A stretch of 64,000 nt of DNA. Source: Hygrocybe punicea. Its lineage: Eukaryota > Basidiomycota > Agaricomycetes > Agaricales > Hygrophoraceae. The notes under the pieces were generated by a model. The model saw only the letters and a list, made by a program, of their open reading frames with translations. It did not search any database and had not been told where the DNA came from. The DNA is taken from assembly GCA_963556145.1 (NCBI GenBank), contig OY744470.1, positions 1,984,001-2,048,000 on the forward strand, in the 5' to 3' direction. The position numbers and the translations under genes were made by a program. Positions 11,323 through 22,083 of this stretch are shown one piece after another; the stretch's first letter is position 1, and every line of letters starts with the position of its first letter.

Positions 11323-13129
11323 ATTTGAGTATCGGCGGTTGGTGTATAAAGGGAGAATCGAGTCACATTGGCGCGAGAAGAATGATCGGGTCCGACGATC
11401 ACGGTTTAGTCCGTATTTCAGGAGTCACCATGAGGGCATGGATTGCAGTGCTGCGCACTCCGCCGAATGCGAATTTGAAACGCAGCCGCCACTGGATACC
11501 AACACTTGAGAGGCAGAAGACCACCAGGTTACGTCTCGGCAACCGTCAAACGCCCTCCTAGGATAGCGGTGCCGATAGCCACACTCAATGCCGACTACTG
11601 ATGAACTATGTGGGCCCACTTCGGACAAAACAACATTTTCGTGTACTTGGGGTTTGCATTCTCCCTGTAGGATGTGACACTGACTCAGTATAAGCACCCA
11701 CAATCTGCATCAACTCTCGACAGACCGCGGTAAAAGAGTAGTAAAACAAACCGATTTAACAAGCGAAGGACATGATCTGGTACAAACGGACCGCCGAAGT
11801 AGACAGGGACCTGGAATATATCTTCATCATCGTCATCGAGAAATTGGTCAAAGGCTTCTGAAGCTCCGGAGGCATGGGAGACCGGGACGATTGCCAGGTG
11901 GAGGTTTCAGAACATCAGGTCAAGGAGTGTGACTTCACCACCGCCGGGGCCAATCCCAAAGACGACTTCTTCATCTTCAAGCCTGATAAAGGGCCGGTCG
12001 AGCTATTCGGTAATGGTAACTATCTGGTATATGAATTCAAGATCACAACTGTATATTGAAACCCACTTTATTATCAGTGGACGTCGCCTCGACAGACCAG
12101 GAGCTTAACCATCGAATCGTGGGCGAAGGTCCAGCACATTTTTAGGATAGTTAACAAATTTCTGGCCTAATCGCGGAATGTGTCTGTCTAGAGAAATACA
12201 AGAATAATCGAAACGGCGTTATCACAGAGATTGGTTAGTTTTGAGTGGGTGGCGAACGGGACGATATATGTGCAGCGGGCGATCACAGGCCCTGGAGGGA
12301 CGAAAGATGCGCCTGTGAGAGGGAAGTTGAGAATGACCTGTACTGTAGCCGACTTGAGCCCAAAGAATGGTCAGTCAACTGTCAAAACATGCCAGATCCC
12401 TCGAAGCCGGTTGGCCCTTGTGAATAGTGGCTTTTGCTAATAATTCCTGGATCTCCTCGATGAGATTAAGGATGGGTTGGATGAACAGAATCTTGAGGGG
12501 TCTTAAATTTGCCACCGAGGTGGCTTCTTTTGAAAAATCCGCGATACGTACTATTTCTGGTCTCCCGGTTCCTGGAGTCGTTGATAAACTTATGCTGCCC
12601 AGTTACCTGGAGTCTCGATGCAAGTGAGCTTGACAATAATGACACTGGGACTCGCCGTCGACGTCGGGGAATGACTCCTAAACACAAACCCGATGTTTCC
12701 ACGTCCCGACTTGCACGCTCTACTAGGAATTCGTTAGCGAATTGTGTCTAGAGATGAGGCATGCATGCCTCATCTCATATGGTCGATCCAAGCAAGAAGA
12801 AAGCGATGTGTTGGTGCGTTGAACACTGTCGATTCCAACACCTGGGGGATCTGAGTCCCAACAGCTGCAAGAGTAGTCGTCGAAAATCCATCCTCTCTTG
12901 GTTCGTGTGTGAATTCGACGGTGACAGGTGAAGGAGTTGAAAATGCTCTGAAGTTCAGGAAATGTTTCTTTTTTCCTACACTTTATGTCAAGACACTGGC
13001 ATCAATGGGGGACCTCAACACCGAGCACATCACGGCAGTCTCGAATTTGGAGATGCCAAGGTTTGTGTCAATGATGTTGGCTTAACGTTGAACGTTGAAC
13101 ATTGAACTGACTCGGATGTGATTCTAATA
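11323..13129. other. Gene-poor stretch with possible gene relics
   Basis: About 1.8 kb without a confident gene. Two short plus-strand frames look faintly protein-like: 11874-12059 (contains DDFFIFKPDKGPVELFG) and 12231-12440 (FEWVANGTIYVQR). They could be pieces of one decayed gene, but no start, splice pattern or family could be established. A 26-bp perfect palindrome lies at 12751-12776. Confidence 0.4.
12751..12776. repeat. 26-bp perfect palindrome
   Basis: GAGATGAGGCATG followed directly by its exact reverse complement, with no spacer. Symmetric dimer-binding site, cruciform or chance; no flanking gene tells which. Confidence 0.8.
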
Positions 13130-13280
13130 GGTTATAAAAAACGGCGTATTCATTTGCAGGACTAGCGTACAAAGCTCGAAGTGGTATCGATACAAGGATC
13201 TCTATGGATACACAGAGTAGACATTGGTACCAGACCAAATGTCGATTACTCCCAAGGTTACAGAAAGGAGGGGGGAATCA
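13130..13280 (-). repeat. 3'-UTR repeat (copy 3 of 3)
   Basis: Immediately downstream of the stop codon of the gene at 13284-14381, on the same strand; parental copy of the repeats at 2243-2407 and 5234-5402. Confidence 0.8.
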
Positions 13281-13283
13281 CGA

Positions 13284-14381
13284 TCACATTGCCACAACGC
13301 TTTCGATGAATTGGGCGCCGTCTGGACAGAGAGTGCGTTTCCAGATGGGCAGGCAGGAACGGCGGACATGAAGGTCACGAAGGAGAGTATCGACGGGCAT
13401 GCTGAAAGCGAAGGCGATGTAACAGAGTGCGACGGAGATGGCGTCGGCGCGGCGGTTACGCGGGGCTGTGACAAGGAGGCGAAAAGGAGGTGAAGTAGGT
13501 CCCTTCTTCGCATCCAATGAGGGCGTAGATGCAGAAGAGTGGGATGAGGGATAGGTGTTTGGTTCAGACGCGGGGTCCCAGGCGAGTGGGTGGCCATGGA
13601 AGGAAAGGAAGTCGCGGGCGGCGAGGAGTTGGTCTGCAGAGAGGGTGGCTTGCACTGGGTCTGCGTCATTAGCGTTGGCATTTAGAACGGGTGGGAGGAA
13701 GAGACGTAAAGTCTGGACGGCGGTGTCATGGGAGACGGCGCTGCCGTTGTCGGAGAGGTTATCGCTATCGGATTCAGTGTCACTGCCGTTTGAGCTTCGA
13801 CTCGGTTTGTCGTTCAATTGAGAGATTGAGACGACGTGGGACCAAAGGCGGCCGTTGGGAGTTGCAAGGGCATCCTTCGCACGGACACCATCCCAAGCTG
13901 CGGTATCGTCCTCGAATGCGACGAAACATCCGGGAATGATCTCCTGAAGACAGCGGGACTCGTCACGCTCGGCAAAGCGATGGGGCAGAAATTGGGGGCC
14001 AAAGAGGTCGTCGTCGAGACCAGTCTCGACGAGTGCGTGACGGAGGTAGGTTAGGGGGTCGAGTGCATCTTCGGGGGCGATGCGAGAACAGACTTGTGGG
14101 CGACGATGGCGAAGGATATTTGCGAGGTTTTGGCCAAGCAAGCTGGGGTTGGAGCAGGGCGGGGAAGTGGGTAGGGAAGAGTCTGGACTGAGAGGCTGAA
14201 CCTGCAGGACTGGGGGAGGTGCGGATGTGCGCTTGCGGCGACGAGGAAGATTGCCGAGGTTGGGTTGGAGAGGACCGTTTGTAGAGACAACGTTGGGCGA
14301 AGTTGAAGGAAAGTTGAAGGAGAGACGGAAGTTGATAGCACAGCGGTCACGGAGAGTACGACGAGTGGGTTGGGATTGCAT
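13284..14381 (-). CDS. Hypothetical protein, possible inactive phosphatase-like domain
   Basis: One uninterrupted frame of 365 residues from ATG 14381-14379. The first ~100 residues are Pro/Ser/Arg-rich and probably disordered. A middle part (HRFAERDESRCLQEIIPGC) is followed by an Asp/Ser-rich acidic stretch. The end reads LLVTAPRNRRADAISVALCY and later VDTLLRDLHVRR. The layout of that end resembles the P-loop helix of dual-specificity phosphatases (HCxxGxxRS followed by a hydrophobic helix), but the catalytic Cys would be lost. That similarity is my inference by eye and could be coincidence. A truncated copy lies at 4641-5227. It is divergent from the MYND gene at 14939, sharing a ~560-bp promoter region. 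Confidence 0.65.
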   Translation of the reverse strand: MQSQPTRRTLRDRCAINFRLSFNFPSTSPNVVSTNGPLQPNLGNLPRRRKRTSAPPPVLQVQPLSPDSSLPTSPPCSNPSLLGQNLANILRHRRPQVCSRIAPEDALDPLTYLRHALVETGLDDDLFGPQFLPHRFAERDESRCLQEIIPGCFVAFEDDTAAWDGVRAKDALATPNGRLWSHVVSISQLNDKPSRSSNGSDTESDSDNLSDNGSAVSHDTAVQTLRLFLPPVLNANANDADPVQATLSADQLLAARDFLSFHGHPLAWDPASEPNTYPSSHSSASTPSLDAKKGPTSPPFRLLVTAPRNRRADAISVALCYIAFAFSMPVDTLLRDLHVRRSCLPIWKRTLCPDGAQFIESVVAM

Positions 14382-14938
14382 TGTTGTTTGGTATTTCGGT
14401 GGGGATTGCGTCGGATTTTATACATGGCAGAAAAGGGGCTCGGATGGTGGAGCGATCACAGGGGTTTCGGGAGAAGACCACGGATCTCTTCGTAGGATTC
14501 TCCTTGGGATTCATCCGTTGGTAAAGTATCGTTGTGACCTTCAAATCCACGTTCAAATCCTTGTTCACCGATGTCTTGGCAGAGAAACATACCAAAGTGA
14601 TCATAAATCATAGGGACACGTGATCGTTCATTGACATGACGTAATCGCGGAATCAGCATCCGTTCCGAGGTCGATCGTGTTGTCATTGGTTACCGCAGAC
14701 TTGCCCGCGTTGTTGGGATGACCGTCAAGGCTTTTCCGCGCAATATTCCTTCGTCTAAAGCACTACTTTGATTTTCTAGATCTTTCATGGCCGCAGCAGT
14801 CACGGCACATGTGCTGGCTCACCGACTTGGACTTCCTTTGTACCGAGAATAGGTTGGTTCACACACGTTTTTTCCTCATGCAACATTACGCTAGAATCCT
14901 TGCATTTCGAGATCCTCCACGCCTTTCTTCCGTCCACC
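14382..14938. promoter_or_regulatory. Shared divergent promoter region
   Basis: The two neighbouring genes start at 14381 (-) and 14939 (+), so this interval must contain both promoters. No specific element was identified. Confidence 0.4.
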
Positions 14939-17900
14939 ATGTCGCATCCGCTTCTGTGGCCAAAGGCAAATTTCTTCTATCCCATCGGTAACACTTCTCC
15001 AATTTGCTTAACCCAGGATTTGTGTCCAGAGGAGTCGGCACACGTCCTCCTTCTCGGTTGTGGCGATCCACGCAACATCTTGTACACGCTTTATGCAGGT
15101 GTAACGTCTCCAGGAAGTGAGTATAACAATCAACCCTTTTTGAATTCAGTGAGATGTGGAACCTCATGCATGTCCTTCCAAGAACCACGCTCCTTGGACT
15201 TCACATGCTGTGACTTCGAGCCAGCCGTCCTTGGTAAGTTCTTCGTGTGGCACAAACCCACATAACAATTGATACCCTTGCAGCCAGGAATGTCCTGCTC
15301 TTCACACTCATCGTGGATGGCCATCCAACTGCTCGTATCTGGAACATCTTCTACCACTTCAAACTCGATGACAGCTCATTGTCGTTGTTGGTCCAACAAT
15401 GTGAGAGGCTTATCGAAATGTCCCGTAATCTCGAGTCTTGGTCATCTTCTCCCTACTCTACTTTTCTGCGTGTATGCAGCCGTCGTACCCTGTCGCAGCT
15501 ACACCGCCTTTGGCAGCTCTATGCACGCACCCGAACATTTTCGAAGCACAAGACGAACTCTCTTTTCGCTGCATTCACTCGTGAATTCGAAGCTCGGAAT
15601 GGTAAAATCGGAAAGGCAGCCAGCTTCAACTTCAGTGCTTCCCGCTCTGCTGGCCCATTTTGGGCGGAGTCAGTCAAGGCCTTAGAGTCGCATTTCAGCC
15701 ATTACTGGCAAACTGGTACAGTCTTTTCCGACCCTGCCGACGTCGCCTCAGCGACTTTCATCAACCCAACTTTCATTTACTCCCAGAGGGGCGAAGGTTG
15801 TGCTGTTCATTATGGGACCTATCCTTTGCAATCATTCCACCTCGCCTCTGCATATGCTCCTACTTCCAGGACCAAGAACGATGTCATTGGAAGAAGTGAC
15901 TTGGTGTCTAGTGCGCAATCCCAGTTTCAGCAATGGTGCCGCGCCTTCAAAGCCGCGGTATCGCGCGCTGCACATGATACGGTCACAATCAGAATGTTTG
16001 CTGGGGATGCACTCGCGTTGTGCCAGACCCTCTATCATTGCCATCTCACATCGTCAACCTCAGCCTCTTTATTCCTCCCGGCGTGGACAGCGGCTGATCT
16101 CATCCTCGACGGTGGGGATTATGGTGTGAATCTGGCATCTCCAGCACCCACCACTTTCAACGTAATCGACACGTCCAACATCATTGATCACGTCGGGCTG
16201 TTGAACGTGCTCATCACAGCGGTCCCTCTTCTCTCTCACAAGCCTTCCTCAACTCTCTATACCGAAGCCCTTCTTGTCACTGGGAAAGACCCCATAACTG
16301 GGTTTACCCGCCGGTTGTGCGCCGAGATACCCGCAATTTCCTTGCTTTGTGGAATCACCCCTACCACATATGTTTCCAACTTCACTTCTCACTCAAACAT
16401 CCATGAACTCATGTATATCAAATGCCATCCCGCCATCCCGCAGTATCATGAACGACTCGCTTATACCCTACCTGGGTGACCCAATGGCTCTTCATGACTA
16501 CACTGAACACAGGTTATATCCTTCATTCGAACCCATGGCCCTTGCAACACTCCTTTTTGACATATACTACCACATGTTTGAGGATGAAGACATAGTCAAG
16601 GGGTTCCAAAATGCCACTAAGAAACGGTCCATCATCCATTATGACAGGGGCACATTTGCAGCATTTCTTGGGCTGGTCAAATCTCGCGTTCAAACGGACT
16701 GGACTTTGGTCATAGATATATTTCTTGATATGATTTATGCAGATGGCAAGCTCATCTTGGGTTCCAACAATTACCAGGAGCTTTGCTGCCAGCTTTACCT
16801 CCGAGGCATATATGCCGTCGACTCGTTCGTCACACCGCCCAGGATCGATTGTCCACAAGGCAGATTCCGAGGATGGGGAGACGTCCCTCCAGTGGTCTGC
16901 CTCATCCTGGTCGTTCCCAGGGACAAGATCAAGGTTCTCGAGGACATGGATTCGAAAACGTTAGGATCCCCCATGCTTCAGTGCGAGGTTCGATCGTCGA
17001 CTTTCCACAACATATTCTCGTCTATACAGCTCGTGTTTGGCACGGTCACCGTTCAGGGTAGCGGGAGCAACGTTTGGGCTGTTGTGAATGAAGACACCAC
17101 CGGATGGTCTGGGACATCCTCTCTGGTCATGGCCGTGTGGATCCCCTCATTCAACTTGGCCATTGATCCCTTGAGAACGGAAATAATCCTGCGTGTTCAT
17201 ACGACGCCCACAACCGCAATGGTACTTAGATCAAAGCTCGGGTTAACGTTGACATTGTTCTCTGTCAACCTGATGGATCGTGACATGATCCACATCGTTA
17301 CTGAATGGCCCAAATGTCCCGCGCAATCTGATCCTTCTCCAACCACTACCAGCACATGTCAGCGGGTCTCTGTTGCCATGAGTAATGCAAAGGTCTCCAC
17401 GCTGGCTGTCAAGTGGGAGATCAAGGACGTCGCACGTACACAGGATGTTCAGGCAGAAGTGCGTTCAGAGCAAGTATCGCCGTGCGTGATGAAGGTGACG
17501 TTAGGTGAGGTTTCGAAGAATTTGGTCTACCCATTCCCTATCAATGGTAAGCAATCAAAGTTGCGCATCGCGCGCAAGTCAGGCTGGATCGAGGTCTGTG
17601 TCATTTTTTCTTCTTCACTAATTCTTTCTCCTGTCGAATAATAATGATGTTGATGATTCCATATTTCAAACTTGATCATTTGTTTAGGTTATCGCTCCTG
17701 TGTCCAGCCCTTGCATTGCGGAGGGTGGCTTTTCGATCAAGAACTTCCCGCTACTGCTCTCTCGAGACGGTCTTCTGACTATTTGGAACGTGCATCGACT
17801 CAATCTGGATCGTCTGCCCGCGATCAATGTGCAGACTCACAAGACGGATTGGATCTGTCCACATGTTTCTCTGGCATTTTCTGACCGCGAGCTTGGACAG

Positions 17901-18719
17901 CGAGAAAAGGGGACTTTAGAAAAGAAACCAGTTGACGTCCTCGTCAACGTCAAGGACAGCCTCCATTGCTTGTTCATGCGATGTATCGAACCGAATGCGA
18001 ATCGGATCTTTGGGTTATCAGACCACAAGGGGGACGGGATATACACCATCATCTTCATCAACCGTCTCTGTCTCGATTTGGCTTCCCACACTTTGGTAGC
18101 AGACACATGCATCTTGCCACTCACACACACCCTGCTGGAAAAGCACGGGCCGCTCATCGCTAAGCTAACACGGAATGGGAAGATGACGGTGATCGTCACG
18201 ACTGGAGACGAGATACCTGCGTGGAAGCAGCTTTTGCCGGTGTTTGTTGAGAGGTGTCGACGTAACTGGAGCCACAAGCCAACAATTTGCCAATACATGA
18301 AAGCGGGGGTGGGCCCGCCGCTGTCTCTTGAAATTGACCAGAATCCCATCTGTGGGTGTGGCGAGGGCGTTCAGCTTGGGGCATTCTCAAAGGTGCAGGA
18401 GTGGAGACAGTTGGCGCCTTTCGTTACGCGGGCGGTCTTCTCACCACTGTTTGCGGTGTCATATCTTGAGAACGTCGGCGCTGAATTTCAGGCCAAACTG
18501 AATGCGGCTCGGAATGGGAGTGGGAATAGGTGTGGTTCAGCCAGTGGTGCTGCTGGTTCTGGCTCGTGTTCTGGTTCTGACGTTTGTGCGTGGTGCAAAG
18601 CGGCGAGTGAGGGGGGCAAGGTTCTCAGGTGTAGCCGGTGCAAGGAGACTAGTTATTGTGGGCAGGCCTGTCAGAATGCTGACTGGGTGCTGCACAAGAA
18701 GAATTGCAAGGTGAAGTGA
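14939..18719 (+). CDS. DUF4470-type protein with C-terminal MYND zinc finger
   Basis: Five exons (14939-15116, 15183-15233, 15284-16475, 16513-17593, 17688-18719) keep one frame of 1,177 residues. The N-terminus MSHPLLWPKANFFYPIGNTS...LLLGCGDPRNILYTLY matches the DUF4470 head common in mushroom MYND proteins. The end carries the MYND finger: CAWC, CSRC, TSYCGQACQ and WVLHKKNC supply the eight ligands, at about residues 1135-1175. Intron 3 is only 37 nt, at the lower limit, but is needed to join the frames (PG|LYPSFEP). MYND fingers bind proline-rich partners; no enzyme motif is visible in the long middle part, so a scaffold role is only a guess. The gene ends 245 bp before the transposon cluster. 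Confidence 0.85.
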
Positions 18720-19038
18720 TTTTTTGATAGATACTAGTAAATAATTTTAAAAATTGTCCTGTCTGCGCTTTCTTGATGTTAGTAACTTGCCATCCTAACA
18801 CATACACCTCATCCTTACTCTATGGAGTCTCTGGATTGATAATAATACAAGAGTTTTTTCTATGCAATGCAATGCACACCAAGGGGGAACAGGCATTCAA
18901 ACCAACCACAGACAAGTTTCAAAAAGGACACTGGCTCTGGCGGCAGAAAAAAAATGAGGAGTACTGTACCAATCCGGTCAATTCGCCTGTCACGCGTCAC
19001 ACAGGTTTCCAAAACACACCTGACCTTCCACACTACAA

Positions 19039-19085
19039 GCCTTATAATAGTGGTTGAACACATGTCTCAACCACTATTATAAGGC
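19039..19085. repeat. Terminal hairpin of the hAT-like element, left end
   Basis: GCCTTATAATAGTGGTTGA, a 9-nt loop, then its exact complement. The same hairpin, with one change, lies at 40208-40254 at the other end. Confidence 0.88.
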
Positions 19086-20029
19086 TCTAAAGTCTTAAAA
19101 CCGCGATCCGGCCATAAATCAGTCTCCACCCTAGCCTCAGTATATAAGTCTTATTAGTAGTTATTAGTAGCATATACTAGTAATGTGGTAGTGTCCTAAA
19201 TACGGCAATAACCTGTTCAGGAATGTCAGGTCTGGTCAGGAACAAGGGCGCTGATGGGCTCGGGCTTTCCCGTCACTGTTGCCATGGCCCCGCCCATCAC
19301 TCACAGGCATACACGCTCGTCGTCGTCGACGTTGAGCACAGCTATTTCACTATCCCGCCGTCTTTTCTTGCAGAATTTTTTACATATCATAGATATATTC
19401 TTATAAATACTGTATATAGACTAATATACATGAAAATAAACAAAATAAAAGAGAAATAAAAGAAGTAAGAAATTATGATACATGGGGCGCTGCCGACGAA
19501 TGGGTGGGTACTCACCTTCGCGGAGGCGCCGGACTGGGTCTGGAATTGATGGCGAAGGGTGGTGGAGGGTGGGTGATGGGAGGGATGGACACTGGGGGGG
19601 CAGGGAAGGGTGCATGGAGAGGGGGGTGGCGATGGGTGGCGAGGAAAGGTCTGGGAAGCAAGGCGGTTGGGGGAAACGGAGAGGGGATGGATTGGGGAGG
19701 GCTCCCGGCCCCAAACGAGTGGCAGGAAGGGGTAAGTATGTGGGGGAAAAGCAGGAGGGGGATGGGTACTCACCTGTACCATTAAGGCCCCCCACGGCCC
19801 CCTTTGCATTCCATCATCGATAAAAACAATGGGGACGTCATATATGACATCCCTGTGGTCCCCGTAGTGGGTTTCGCCGTCCAGATTGGTCCCGCCGTCA
19901 AGTTGCGCGAGGGTGGCGACTAGGGCGGTTGTGACGGCGGTATCTTGATGACACCGCTGCCGTTAACCACACCATCGCCAGTGGCGACTCTCCACAATGC
20001 CCTCGTCACCTTTGTCGCTGTGTGCCCGG

Positions 20030-20186
20030 TGTAGTAGTTGTGCCTGTACTGTCACGTGACTGGATTCCCATGGTTCGTCGTAGTCAGTAGCTGATCTGAT
20101 GTAGTAGACAGTTCCCATCCTAGTCTTTCTGTGCTTTCCAGCTAGACTCTGTCGGAGAGTCCCTCAGCAGCCTCCGACCCTCTCCA
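20030..20186 (+). repeat. Short LTR, 5' copy
   Basis: 157 bp, TG...CA ends; same length as the 3' copy at 23855-24011 with few differences (for example CCCATGG versus CCCACGG). Confidence 0.9.
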
Positions 20187-20189
20187 ACG

Positions 20190-20213
20190 TGGTGATGAGA
20201 GCGGCTTCGAACC
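20190..20213 (+). other. Primer-binding site
   Basis: TGGTGATGAGAGCGG three bases after the LTR, running on into TTCGAACC. Both the TGG start and the complement of a T-loop (GGTTCGAA) are expected for priming by a tRNA 3' end. Which tRNA is not determined. Confidence 0.7.
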
Positions 20214-20567
20214 CTGCCAGCAATTCCCCATGATCTCCCTGCTTTTCCATCTTTTCCTGGCTGTTACATTTTTCAACTCCGCAACTCCGATTCCGACTCC
20301 ACTACCCACGATGACGATTCCACTTTACCATACCTTCCTTTTTCGTTCCCCTTTACCTTTTGTCTTCTTTTGGACATTGTTGTTTATTCTTGTCCTTGTT
20401 CTCTTTTCTTCCTTTCTTCTTCTAGAACAATCCAGACCGACCATGGACACATCCCCACGTTACCTTGCTGTACCCGAATAGTCTCCTTGCCAACGGACAT
20501 CATCGCTATTGTCTTTTCCCTCACCCTGACATATTGTTGACTTCATCCCACGACAAACCGATTCACA

Positions 20568-20738
20568 ATGGCTGTACTCCCGACACAGCTCATTACCGTA
20601 ATTGTTATTGGCAGCATTGCCATCACCTTCCTGATCGGTTTCTACTTTGTTATGATCTATCTTTGGCATCGGCATCGAAACCCTTCTGCCATTGATACTT
20701 CTGACTTCCACCTCAACAATATCTCGACACGTAATTGA
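20568..20738 (+). CDS. 56-residue single-pass membrane peptide inside the LTR
   Basis: MAVLPTQLITVIVIGSIAIT continues through a ~23-residue hydrophobic segment to YLWHRHRNPSA, then a polar tail. The same frame is kept in the LTR at 38099-39750 (39444 to 39274, minus) with two conservative changes. In the third LTR it is cut by the 7.26-kb insertion. It ends in TGA, after which the frame stays open for 98 more codons. Whether it is translated is unknown. Confidence 0.5.
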   Translation: MAVLPTQLITVIVIGSIAITFLIGFYFVMIYLWHRHRNPSAIDTSDFHLNNISTRN

Positions 20739-21035
20739 CAATTGCCATTCCCGGATATATGGTTTCCACTTTCGTATTCTGTGCCTACCATTATCCTCCC
20801 TGACGATCCGATGACATTCCTCACCTGCACGCATGCCCTGGACAATCCTCGATCACGGGACATTTCACTGTTCTCTCTAATCCGACCATTGCCGAAGCAC
20901 ATTCTTTTGGACTTCGACCACAGACCATACGACTTCCCAAACAGTGAACCAACCCCTATCGTATATTGTTCGCACGACACCGCTTCAATGCAGTACCCGA
21001 TGACTTGTTCCCACAGCTTGTCACTCATGCCATGA
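20739..21035 (+). CDS. In-frame continuation after a conserved TGA in the LTR
   Basis: About 98 codons directly in frame after the TGA at 20736-20738 (QLPFPDIWFP... to HSLSLMP). No ATG near its start, so it could only be made by stop-codon readthrough or from another start. Open in all three LTR copies despite several amino-acid differences between copy 1 and the others. Confidence 0.4.
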   Translation, partial: QLPFPDIWFPLSYSVPTIILPDDPMTFLTCTHALDNPRSRDISLFSLIRPLPKHILLDFDHRPYDFPNSEPTPIVYCSHDTASMQYPMTCSHSLSLMP

Positions 21036-22083
21036 CTCGAAACCTGGACCCACATTCATTTAACCTTTTCCATCTTTCATCTTGATACCTCCCACACTCG
21101 TTTACAATGATACCCTTTCTTGGACGAATACCGACATCAGGTGGATTGCATTGTTCCACAGACAGGACAAGACATTGCTCCTCGATACGTCATCGACACA
21201 GACATCATCATCCGGTACAGCTTATGCTGTTCACATGTCTGACCTCGACTATCCCACCATCCTAGTTGGTTTTCCCTCCATACATTCCTTTGTTTTCCTT
21301 TATATCGACCTTTCGCTATGTCCCCGCTACCTCAAGACACTCTCATCACCAATCCTACACTGGACGATACCCATCTTCGACCCGACCGTGCAATGCACTT
21401 GCCAGACTGCGCACTTGCCTGTTACAGCAAGTGTAGACCCCGAATAGGCAATTCTGCACATCACATGATCCGATGACAAATCATCCGAGTCATCCGGACC
21501 CCCTCTATTCCTCAATGACACCTGGGCCTCCAGTTGGATCGCGAGAACATCGACATGAGGACGCCTCATGTCCGCCTCATGGTGAAAACATGGTGTAGTT
21601 GGACATGTTGTAGCTTCATGGTTGGATTCCCATTTACCTCCCCTCAAGTCCATTCACTATATCTACTGTCCTTGTTGTTGGTTCGGACTTTTTCTTCTTT
21701 TCCTTTCCTTACGTTTAGTCTGGTTCTTGGGGCAGACTCATCTTGTTTTGGGTAACCCCCACGGCTCGCAATGACATTAGACCTTGACCCCCCCTTTTTA
21801 GCAGTGTTGTCTTCGCTGTAAGCAACAATGAAAGCTGCTGTTCTCCCCTCTGGAAGCCGATCCCCTGTTAAGTTGATTGTTGCCGGAGCCCGCTGCAGAA
21901 GCGATCCGTAACACTGGCCCTTTCAGCACTTTTTTGAGCCCAGAACGTTGAATACCGAGAACCGAGCCCTTTGTTGTCCAAGAACCGTGAACTTTCAGAA
22001 TTTCGAGCACCAAGAACCGAGTACCGAGAACCTTCAGAACCTGAGCACCGAGAACTGCGAACCCAGCACATTTTCATTTCGCC

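Larger units (their letters stand above)
20262..21913 (+). mobile_element. Solo LTR (1,652 bp) of the long-LTR family
   Basis: TGTTAC...GTAACA ends, flanked by a perfect 5-bp duplication CTGGC (20257-20261; 21914-21918). Homologous to the two LTRs of the element at 26128-39750 but in opposite orientation and more diverged. It lies in the leader of the short-LTR element, 76 bp after that element's LTR. Confidence 0.93.

Noticed and set aside
20190..20213. Possible tRNA gene because of TTCGAACC
   Set aside because: Only the complement of a tRNA 3' end is present, directly after an LTR; no D- or anticodon arm. It is a primer-binding site.
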